Source: Deltaproteobacteria bacterium (GTDB lineage: Bacteria > Myxococcota > Kuafuiibacteriia > Kuafuiibacteriales > Kuafuiibacteriaceae). From it: 64,000 nt of DNA. This document shows, in pieces, positions 15,096 through 22,984 of this stretch (positions are counted from its first letter, which is position 1; each line of letters opens with the position of its first letter). The notes under the pieces were generated by a model, which saw only the letters and a list, made by a program, of their open reading frames with translations, searched no databases and was not told the origin of the DNA. The translations under genes and the position numbers were made by a program. The stretch covers positions 521,001 to 585,000 of the forward strand of contig JACKEN010000001.1 in assembly GCA_020632995.1 (NCBI GenBank). The letters are read 5' to 3'.

Positions 15096-17345
15096 GTGGA
15101 CCCCGTGAACGCCATCGTCGTCGCCGCCGGGGCCGCAGTCGCCCTGGCGGCGGCGGCGATACTCAAACGCCGCGCGTCTCAGGACGAGGCTCGCGCCCTG
15201 GCCGCCTTGAAGGCCTCACAGGAGGAGGGCGCGCACCTGCCGCCCTCGCTCCACCCGGTGATCGACACCCAGGTCTGCATCGGCAGCCTGTCTTGCGTGT
15301 CGGCCTGCCCGGAGGGTGACATCCTGGGCATCGTGCACGGCGCCGCCACCCTCGTGCGGGGCGCCAGCTGCATCGGGCACGGCCGCTGTGCCCTCGAGTG
15401 CCCGGTGGACGCGATCAAGCTGGTCTTCGGGTCCAGCCAGCGCGGCATCGACCTGCCCGAGGTGGACGCCCACTTCGAGAGCAGCCGCCCCGGGGTCCAC
15501 ATCGTGGGCGAGCTGGGCGGGATGGGCCTCATCAAGAACGCAATGATCCAGGGGCTCCAGGTGGGCACCCACCTGGCAGAGCGCCTCGAGCGCCAGGCCC
15601 CAGGAGCAGAGTCGCGGTACGACGTGGTGGTGGTGGGGGCGGGGCCGGCGGGCATCGCCGCGGCCACCGCCCTCTCGCAAGCCGGCCTGCGATTCGTGCT
15701 CCTCGAGCAGCGCCACACCGGTGGCGCCATCGCCAGCTATCCGCGCCAGAAGCTGGTGATGACCGAGAAGGTCGAGGTGCCGGGCTTCGGCAGCTTCGGC
15801 GCGCGGCGCATGACGAAGGAGGCCCTGATCGAGGGCCTCGCGAGCATCATCGAGCGCTTCAAGCTCCCGATCCACGAGGGCATCCACGTGGAGGGGATCC
15901 GAGGCGAGGACGGCGCCTTCGTCGTGGACACCGACAAGGGCGAGGTCCACGCGCGCAAGGTGGTGCTCGCGGTCGGTCGGCGGGGCACGCCCCGGCGGCT
16001 GGGGGTGCCGGGGGAGGGCCTCGAGAAGGTCACCTACTCTCTCCTCGACCCCGAGCAATACGCGGGCCAGCGGGTGATGGTGGTGGGCGGCGGCGACGCC
16101 GCGGTCGAGACCGCGTTGTCGTTGGCCAGGGCCGGGGTGGAGACGATCATCTCCTACCGCAAGCCGACCTTCAATCGCTGCCGTGGCCCGAACCGAGAGG
16201 CGATCGGCGCCGCGATCATGAACCAGGAGCTCCTGGCCTACACCCCGTCCGAGGTGGTGCGGGTGGAGCCCGATCACGTGGTGCTCCAGACCCAGCGGGG
16301 TGAGGAGGCGATCCCCAACGACTACGTCATCGTGTGCGCGGGCGGTGAGCTCCCGGTCGGCTTCCTGTCGCGCTCCCGCATCAGCATGCGGCGGCATGAA
16401 GGCGAGGAGGCCCAGCTGTCACCCGCGGCCAAGCCGCGCCTGGTGGGCGGGCGCTTCATCACCGCGAGCGAGGAGGAGGAGCGGGCGAAGACCCGCCGCC
16501 TGTCGTGGGCCCTGTTCGCCCTCGGGGTGGTGACAGTGGCGGCTCTGGCGGTGAAGGGCTGGGACTACTACGTGCTGTCCGAGGAGGCCCGCTGGGACAG
16601 CCCGATGCACGACGCGTGGCGCCCGGCCGGCGACGTCGGGCACGGCATCGGGGTGGTGGCGAGCATGGTGATGCTCTCCAACTTCCTCTACCCCATGCGT
16701 AAGCGCCTGGGCTTCCTGAAGGGCGCCGCGCCCATCAACCGCTGGCTGACCTTCCATGTCTTCGTGGGGCTCCTGTCGCCCGCGGTCATCGCCTTCCACG
16801 CCGCGTTCCAGTCGAACAACCTGATCGCCACCGGCACCTTCTTCTCGCTCCTGGTGGTGGTGGGGACCGGCCTCGTGGGCCGCTTCGTGTACGGCCTCGT
16901 GCCTCGGGCGGACGGGCGCGTGGTGGCGCGGGAGGTGCTCGAGGAGGAGATGCGGCGCCTGCTCGACCGGGCGGGCACCCGGATCCTGCGCTCCATGAAC
17001 CCCTCCGCCCTCGAGCGGAGCGTGCACGCCCTGGAGCCGCGCTTCGACCACAAGAGCTCGGTGGCGGGGCTCTTCTTCCGCTATCCGGCGGCCCTGGTGG
17101 CGGAGCAGTTCCGGCTCTGGAACCAGCGCCGCCTCTACGCGGATCCGGCCGACTACCGCGACTACGCGGAGACCTCGCGGCTCCTGTTCCGCCTCAAGTT
17201 CCAGCTCGAGCTCTACGAGGCCCTGCGCCGCTTCCTGGGTTGGTGGCGCATCCTCCACGTGACGCTGGCCCTGTTGTTGGTGGTCATCATGGGCGCGCAC
17301 ATCGGCGTGGCCCTCTACCTCGGCTACGGGTGGATCCTGTTTTGA
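15096..17345 (+). CDS. membrane Fe-S/FAD oxidoreductase fused to a cytochrome-b-like domain
   Basis: 749 aa inner-membrane protein. Order: one N-terminal membrane helix (about 4-22); a ferredoxin-like domain with CX5CX3CP at C61/C67/C71 and C92/C98/C102; an FAD/NAD(P)-binding unit of the thioredoxin-reductase/YpdA type (GAGPAGIAAA near 185, GGGDAAVETA near 330) lacking the redox CxxC; then about five membrane helices from 470 on with paired histidines (GHGIGVV, FHVFVGLLSPAVIAFHAAF, ILHVTLALLLVVIMGAHIG) suited to heme b ligation. Both ferredoxin motifs have Ser or His in place of the second Cys. It probably moves electrons between a cytosolic or quinone donor and the 30-heme cytochrome encoded next, which overlaps it by 4 nt. 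GTG 15096 is used; GTG 15105 is possible. Confidence 0.82.
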   Translation: MDPVNAIVVAAGAAVALAAAAILKRRASQDEARALAALKASQEEGAHLPPSLHPVIDTQVCIGSLSCVSACPEGDILGIVHGAATLVRGASCIGHGRCALECPVDAIKLVFGSSQRGIDLPEVDAHFESSRPGVHIVGELGGMGLIKNAMIQGLQVGTHLAERLERQAPGAESRYDVVVVGAGPAGIAAATALSQAGLRFVLLEQRHTGGAIASYPRQKLVMTEKVEVPGFGSFGARRMTKEALIEGLASIIERFKLPIHEGIHVEGIRGEDGAFVVDTDKGEVHARKVVLAVGRRGTPRRLGVPGEGLEKVTYSLLDPEQYAGQRVMVVGGGDAAVETALSLARAGVETIISYRKPTFNRCRGPNREAIGAAIMNQELLAYTPSEVVRVEPDHVVLQTQRGEEAIPNDYVIVCAGGELPVGFLSRSRISMRRHEGEEAQLSPAAKPRLVGGRFITASEEEERAKTRRLSWALFALGVVTVAALAVKGWDYYVLSEEARWDSPMHDAWRPAGDVGHGIGVVASMVMLSNFLYPMRKRLGFLKGAAPINRWLTFHVFVGLLSPAVIAFHAAFQSNNLIATGTFFSLLVVVGTGLVGRFVYGLVPRADGRVVAREVLEEEMRRLLDRAGTRILRSMNPSALERSVHALEPRFDHKSSVAGLFFRYPAALVAEQFRLWNQRRLYADPADYRDYAETSRLLFRLKFQLELYEALRRFLGWWRILHVTLALLLVVIMGAHIGVALYLGYGWILF

Positions 17346-19834
17346 AAGCTCGGTTGCTCGGGGGCTTGATCGCCGTCCTGGTGTGTGGGGCGTGGCCGGG
17401 CTCGGCCCGGGCGCAGCTGTTCAGCCCGGGCAAGCTGGCCAAGGCCCACGCGGACCTCGAGGGCCTCGACAACTGCACCAAGTGCCACCCGAAGGGCGGC
17501 AAGCTCGAGGCGGCGCGCTGTCTGGACTGCCACACGGAGCTCAAGGACCGGGTGGCCCAGGGCAAGGGCTACCACGGCAAGCTCACCGAGAAGGCGTGTG
17601 AGAAGTGCCACCGGGACCACAAGGGGCTCAAGTTCCAGATGATCAGATGGGACAAGAAGGCCTTCGATCACCGCGAGGCCGGCTGGATCCTCGAGGGCGC
17701 GCACAGGAAGGCCAAGTGCGAGGGCTGCCACGAGGTCCGCCTGATCAAGGACGCGGGGGTGAAGAAGATCCTGGCCCGCGCCAACAAGAAGGAGACCTTC
17801 CTCGGGGTGGGCACCCGCTGCCGGGACTGTCACTTCGACGAGCACCGGGGCCAGCTGGACCTGGCCTGCGACAAGTGCCACGACGCCGAGGCCTTCAAGC
17901 CGGCCAAGGGCTTCGACCACGCGAAGACCGACTACGCGCTGAAGGGGCTGCACCGCAAGGTGGCCTGCGACAAGTGCCACGCCACCGAGGTGGACGGGCG
18001 CACCCCGAGCGGCGCCTTCCCCGCCCCGGTGTCGCGGGAGTTCGCGCGCTACAGCCCGGTGGAGCACGAGCGCTGCACCGACTGCCACGCCGACCCGCAC
18101 GACGGCCGCTTCGGCAAGCGGTGCGAGAAGTGCCACTCCGAGGTCGGGTGGGGGGTCATCCAGAGCAAGGCCAAGGGCAACCGGGCCTTCCACGACAAGA
18201 CCCGCTACCCCCTGGAGGGCGAGCACGAGGACGTCGCCTGTGAGGCGTGCCACCTCCCCCTCGGGAAGACGCGGCAGGTCTTCAAGGGGCTGCCCTTCGA
18301 CCGCTGCGATCGCTGCCACCTGGACGCCCACCAGGGCCAGGTGAAGGGGGACTGCGCCGACTGCCACGACCTCAACGGCTTCGTCCCCGCCCGGTACGAC
18401 GAGGAGGCCCACGCCCGCGCCGCCCTCGCCCTCGAGGGCGCCCACCGGGCGGTGGCTTGTCAGCGCTGCCACGAGGTGTCCAAGCGCAAGGAGGAGCCTA
18501 CGAAGGCCCTGGCCAAGGCCCTCAAGAAGCGCAAGCGCGCCTTCGAGGTCAGCGCGATGAAGTTGGATCTGCCCGGGCGGCGCTGCCTGGACTGCCACAA
18601 GGATCCCCACGGCGGGCAGCTCGACGCGCGGGTGAAGGCGGAGGGCTGCGAGGGCTGCCACGACGCCGAGGCGTGGAGCCGGGTGCGGCTCGATCACGCC
18701 ACCCAGACCCGCTACCCGCTGACCGGCGCCCACGCCGAGGCCCGCTGCGGTGACTGCCACGTGGCCCCGAAGGCGGGGCAGCCGGTGCGGTACCGGCCGC
18801 TCGCCACCGAGTGCGCCTCATGCCACCCCGACGTGCACGCGGGGCAGCTGGGGCAGGACTGCCAGCGCTGCCATGACACCTCCTCCTTCAAGCTGCAGGC
18901 CTTCCTGCACGAGAAGACCCGCTTCCCCCTCACCGGGAAGCACCAGGAGACCGGCTGCGAGAAGTGCCACCTGACGGTGGAGGCGGCGGGGGCCAAGGTT
19001 GTGCGCTATCAGCCGCTGCCGCTGGTCTGCGAGGGCTGCCACGCCGACTACCACCAGGGCGGCTTCGACAGCTTCGTCGGCACCCGCACCGCCACCGTCA
19101 CCACGACCCAGGGGACCTGCGCGGCCTGCCACGCCACCCGGGGCTGGGCCCCCGCGGCCTTCGACCACGCCCAGGTGGGCTGGGCCCTCGTCGCCCGGCA
19201 CGCCGAGGCCCGCTGCGGCGCCTGCCACGGCACCGACCTCAAGACCCCGCTGTCCAGGGACTGCGCAAGCTGCCACCGCGATCCCCACCGCGGGGAGCTC
19301 GGCCAGCGCTGCGAGGGCTGCCACCAGGAGCTGAGCTGGGAGAGCCGCTTCGACGCGGACGCGCACCAGAGCACGACCTTCCCGCTCTCGGGGGCCCACG
19401 CGATGATCCCATGCGAGGAGTGCCACAGCGACACCTTCGGGCGCGGCTTCGTGCGGGCGGCGGCCGGCTGCGTGAAGTGCCACGCCCAGGACTACGACCG
19501 CGCCGCGCTCACCGGCATCGACCACGTGCAGGCCGGCTTCGACACCGACTGTCGACGCTGTCACACCCCGTGGACCTTCGAGCGCGGCCGCTTCGACCAG
19601 CACGACGCTTGCTTCTACATCAGCGCCGGTCCCCACGCCGGCATCTCCTGCCTCGGCTGTCATGACAGCCTGCAGGGGGCCCAGATCAGCGGGCAGTGCA
19701 ACACCGGCACCGCGCGCTGCACCGGCTGCCACGAGCACACCCAGGAACGGACCGACCCCGAGCACCGAGAGGTGTCGGGCTATCAGTACAAGGATCAGAA
19801 ATGCTACGAATGCCATCGATTCGCAGAACGTTGA
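17342..19834 (+). CDS. 30-motif periplasmic multiheme c-type cytochrome
   Basis: 830 aa with a Sec signal (MKARLLGGLIAVLVCGAWPGSARA). The TTG start at 17342 overlaps the previous TGA; a GTG 12 nt upstream is the alternative. I count 30 CXXCH heme-attachment motifs, from CTKCH near residue 45 to CYECH seven residues before the end, one per about 27 residues. A repeating unit has the form '[PA]L.G.H....C..CH' followed by 'C..CH.D.H.GQ....C..CH', so distal His ligands are supplied in register. It is probably a periplasmic molecular wire of the cytochrome c3/c7-like class, linking the inner-membrane oxidoreductase to the following lipoprotein cytochrome. The 3' end overlaps that gene by 34 nt. 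Confidence 0.93.
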   Translation: MKARLLGGLIAVLVCGAWPGSARAQLFSPGKLAKAHADLEGLDNCTKCHPKGGKLEAARCLDCHTELKDRVAQGKGYHGKLTEKACEKCHRDHKGLKFQMIRWDKKAFDHREAGWILEGAHRKAKCEGCHEVRLIKDAGVKKILARANKKETFLGVGTRCRDCHFDEHRGQLDLACDKCHDAEAFKPAKGFDHAKTDYALKGLHRKVACDKCHATEVDGRTPSGAFPAPVSREFARYSPVEHERCTDCHADPHDGRFGKRCEKCHSEVGWGVIQSKAKGNRAFHDKTRYPLEGEHEDVACEACHLPLGKTRQVFKGLPFDRCDRCHLDAHQGQVKGDCADCHDLNGFVPARYDEEAHARAALALEGAHRAVACQRCHEVSKRKEEPTKALAKALKKRKRAFEVSAMKLDLPGRRCLDCHKDPHGGQLDARVKAEGCEGCHDAEAWSRVRLDHATQTRYPLTGAHAEARCGDCHVAPKAGQPVRYRPLATECASCHPDVHAGQLGQDCQRCHDTSSFKLQAFLHEKTRFPLTGKHQETGCEKCHLTVEAAGAKVVRYQPLPLVCEGCHADYHQGGFDSFVGTRTATVTTTQGTCAACHATRGWAPAAFDHAQVGWALVARHAEARCGACHGTDLKTPLSRDCASCHRDPHRGELGQRCEGCHQELSWESRFDADAHQSTTFPLSGAHAMIPCEECHSDTFGRGFVRAAAGCVKCHAQDYDRAALTGIDHVQAGFDTDCRRCHTPWTFERGRFDQHDACFYISAGPHAGISCLGCHDSLQGAQISGQCNTGTARCTGCHEHTQERTDPEHREVSGYQYKDQKCYECHRFAER

Positions 19835-21315
19835 TGATCGGCCTGGTGGCCGCGGCGGGGTGTCGCGGTGGTGAGCTCCCGGCGGACGTGCCGTGGGTGA
19901 CCGCGCCGGATCACCTGAGCCACGAGCAGTACTTCCCCATCAACTCGGGGAAGCACGAGGGCATCGACTGCAACAAGTGCCACGGTGACTTCGACACCTT
20001 CACGGAGTTCACGTGCATCTCGTGCCACACCCACGCGCAGACCGAGACCGACCCCGCGCACGCCGCGGTGCCGGACTACACCTACGAGCGCAAGAGCTGC
20101 TTCACCTGCCATCCGCGGGGCGAGGCAGACGGCGCGGGCGTGGCGCACGACGCGTTCTACCCGATCGGCCCCGGCACCGCGCACGAGCCGCTGGCCTGTA
20201 GCTCGTGCCACGTCGATCCCAGCACCCGAAGCGTAGTCAGCTGCATCGACTGCCACGATCACGACGAGGCGCCGATGGCCACCCAGCACGGCGGCACGCC
20301 GGGCTACGCGTGGGAGACCCAGGCCTGCATCGGGTGCCACCGCGACGGCGACGCGCTGTCCCGCGACGTGCACGACGCCATCTTCCCGGTCTCCGAGACG
20401 ACGGCGCACGGCAGCACGGCGTGCGCGGAGTGCCACGTGGATCCGGCGGACCGTGAGGCGGTGACCTGCGTCGACTGCCACGCCCACGAGGTGGGGCCGT
20501 CACAGACCGCGCACCAGCTGGTGGGCGGCTACGCCTACGTCACCTCGGACTGCATGAAGTGCCACTACGACAGCAGCGTGCCCCGGATCGCTCAGCACCT
20601 GCCTTTCCGGATCGACGGCGAAGCGAAGCACAAGGCAGAGAACGCCGCGTGCCTGGAGTGCCACACCCAGGTGCAGGCGAACCGGCCCTTCCCGTCGGCG
20701 GACTTCGGCGCCTTCGACTGCCTCGGCTGCCACCTGCAGCCCGAGACCGACGCCGCCCACCAGGGCGAGGCGGACTACCGCTACGCGTCCGGCGCCTGCG
20801 TCATGTGCCACGACGACGGGGAGGCGGGGGCGATCTCCCGGATCGAGCACGACCCGATCTTCCCGGTCTCCGCCGCGACCGCCCACGGCAACACGGCTTG
20901 CGCAGATTGCCACGTGGACGCGAGCAACCGGGAGAACGTCACCTGCGTGAACTGCCACGCGCACCAGAGCGCTGACATGAGCACCGCCCACACCGCGGTG
21001 GGCGGCTACCGCTACGACACCGCGCTGTGCGAGAAGTGCCACTACGACAGCTCGGTCTTCCGGGTCTCGCGGCACCAGCCGTTCCGGATCACCGCCACCA
21101 GCAAGCACCGGCCCTCCCGCGCCGAGTGCCTGGAGTGCCACCCCCAGGTGTTGCCCAACCGGCCGTTCCCGTCGGCGAACTTCGAGCCCTTCGACTGCCT
21201 CGGCTGTCATGGGCGGAGCGAGATGGACGGCCAGCACCGCGGCCGCACCGGCTACGCCTACGACTCGCCCACCTGCGTGAAGTCCGGGTGCCACCCCACC
21301 GGTGACGGGGACTGA
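19801..21315 (+). CDS. 18-motif multiheme c-type cytochrome lipoprotein
   Basis: 504 aa. ATG 19801 is chosen because AAGGA lies just upstream and because the product then has a lipoprotein signal (MIGLVAAAGC). I count 17 CXXCH motifs plus one final CX4CH (CVKSGCH). The protein is built of internal repeats: blocks around CAxCHVDPxxRxxVTCVDCHAH and GGYxYxxxxCxxCHYDSSV recur, followed by CLECHxQVxxNRPFPSA and FDCLGCH. Bis-His coordination is expected. A lipid anchor places it at the outer membrane, as in extracellular electron conduits. It overlaps the 30-heme gene and ends 2 nt before the beta-barrel gene. The acceptor (metal, partner cell or other) is unknown. Confidence 0.92.
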   Translation: MLRMPSIRRTLMIGLVAAAGCRGGELPADVPWVTAPDHLSHEQYFPINSGKHEGIDCNKCHGDFDTFTEFTCISCHTHAQTETDPAHAAVPDYTYERKSCFTCHPRGEADGAGVAHDAFYPIGPGTAHEPLACSSCHVDPSTRSVVSCIDCHDHDEAPMATQHGGTPGYAWETQACIGCHRDGDALSRDVHDAIFPVSETTAHGSTACAECHVDPADREAVTCVDCHAHEVGPSQTAHQLVGGYAYVTSDCMKCHYDSSVPRIAQHLPFRIDGEAKHKAENAACLECHTQVQANRPFPSADFGAFDCLGCHLQPETDAAHQGEADYRYASGACVMCHDDGEAGAISRIEHDPIFPVSAATAHGNTACADCHVDASNRENVTCVNCHAHQSADMSTAHTAVGGYRYDTALCEKCHYDSSVFRVSRHQPFRITATSKHRPSRAECLECHPQVLPNRPFPSANFEPFDCLGCHGRSEMDGQHRGRTGYAYDSPTCVKSGCHPTGDGD

Positions 21316-21317
21316 GC

Positions 21318-22984
21318 ATGCGGGGACTGCGGGCATTCGGGCTCCTCTTGGGGCTGGCGGTGGTCGCCGGCCCCGCCGAGGCGCGCCCGCGTCGCAAGTC
21401 GGCCTGCACCGAGGCGGGGCGCGCCAAGGTGGTCGACGCCACCTACCGCCACGCCTTCTTCGGGGCGGGCACCGAGGAGGGCCTGGTGGTGGGGACCGCC
21501 GTCCGCATCCCGCGGCCGGGGCGGGACCTCACCTGCCAGGTGGACCTCGCGAGCGCCCACCACGCCCGGTGCGCGCTCGCGGGCGCGCCGATGGGTGAGC
21601 GGGCCTGCTTCGTCCCGGCCGAGCGGCCGGCCGGGGCAAGCGCGCAGGCCGGCGGCCGGCCCCAGGTGGTGGCAGGCGCCGCCCTAGCCCCGGGTGCGCG
21701 CCGCGGTAGCCACCACCGCAGCCGGGCGCACGTGGTGGACGAGGCGACGCCGGGTGCAGGTCGACTTGCATTCCGCGCCGACGCGGCGCTCACCCACCAC
21801 ACCTTCTTCGTCGCCCAGGGCGGGGCCTATCACCGGCAGTCCCTGCAGGTGGCGGTGCGGGACATCCCGCTCGGCTTCTTGGGGACCACCGCCAACGTGG
21901 ACCTCACCGTGCTCACCTACGCCGCGCGGCCCGACGACGCTCGCTTTCGTGCGGGGAGCCGGGCCCAGCTCTACGTGCACGAGACCGCGGTGGCCCGGCG
22001 GGCGGTGGACCACGATCTCGTCCTCTCGGTGGGGCGGATCCGCCCGTGGCACGCCCCGGGGTGCCGTTCCTGGACGGGCTCCAGGTCGGCTACCGGCCGG
22101 CGCAGGGGCTCGAGCTCGGGGTGCTGGGCGGCGGGCTGCCGGACCTCGTGGCGATGGAGCCCGGCCTGAAGCGCTGGATGGCGGGGGCCTACGCCGCCTA
22201 CGCCCAGGCTTGGACCCGCGCCCGCCTGGACGTGGCGGCGCGGGGCGGGGTCGTCCGTGCCCCCGAGACGGGGACCCAGGGCGAGGTGGAGGCCAGCTTG
22301 CGCCTCGGCTATCAGCGGCTGGGTGCGGTCTGGGCTGCAGGGCGACTTGCGGTCGGCGACGGTGGCCCGCGCCTGGCGAGCCTGCGGGCCTGGGCGGACG
22401 TGGAGCCGGTGACCGGCCTCAAGGTCTCCCTCGAGGGCCGCATGCGGGACGGCGGGCCCGACCCCTACGCCCCGGGGATGGTGGTCGACGCGGACCACGC
22501 CCGCGCCGCGGTGCGCTGGGAGGGCTGGCGCGGGATCTCGCTCGGTCTCGCGGGGGGCGTCGGGCGCCTCTCGGAGGACGACCTGGCCCGGGGCGTGGTC
22601 GGCCCCGAGGTGGGGCTGCCGACGCTCTTCGGCCACGCCGGGGGCCTGTGGGTCGGCTATCAGGAGGCCCTCGGCTGGCTGCCCGGGCGCACCGCCTGGG
22701 TGCAGCTCCAGCTCCGCCCGGCGGAGCGCCTCAGCCTCTGGCTGCGTCCGCTCTACCGTGAGGACCACCCCGAGGCGGGCGCCCTCCGGGAGGTCGGCGG
22801 CTTCGCGCAGGCTGACTTGACGCTCCTCAGCTTCCTGCGGGCGCGGGCCAGCGTGTTCGGCCGCGTGCCCCTGACCGACCTGGGGACGACGCTCGGCGGC
22901 GGGGCCTGGTGGCCCGGATCTCACTCGTGGGTTCGTACTGGCGTTAATGGAAAGTCCCCGCCGCTGCCCGAACGCGGGCACTAG
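21318..22984 (+). pseudogene. outer-membrane beta-barrel protein of the cytochrome operon, interrupted by one frameshift
   Basis: The reading frame from ATG 21318 (signal peptide MRGLRAFGLLLGLAVVAGPAEA) gives way to the -1 frame at a CCCCGGGG run (22054-22061). Restoring one G joins VGRIRPWHAPG to VPFLDGLQVGYRP without a break and yields about 555 aa. Before the shift there is a Cys-containing N-terminal domain; after it come long alternating strands (LRLGYQRLGAVWAAGRLAV, GLKVSLEGRM, AWVQLQLRPAERLSLWLRPLY) and glycine turns, typical of an outer-membrane barrel. In porin-cytochrome conduits a barrel sheathes the cytochrome, and this gene directly follows two giant cytochromes. The frameshift may be a sequencing error. 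The gene ends with a 4-nt overlap on the convergent kinase gene. Confidence 0.7.
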
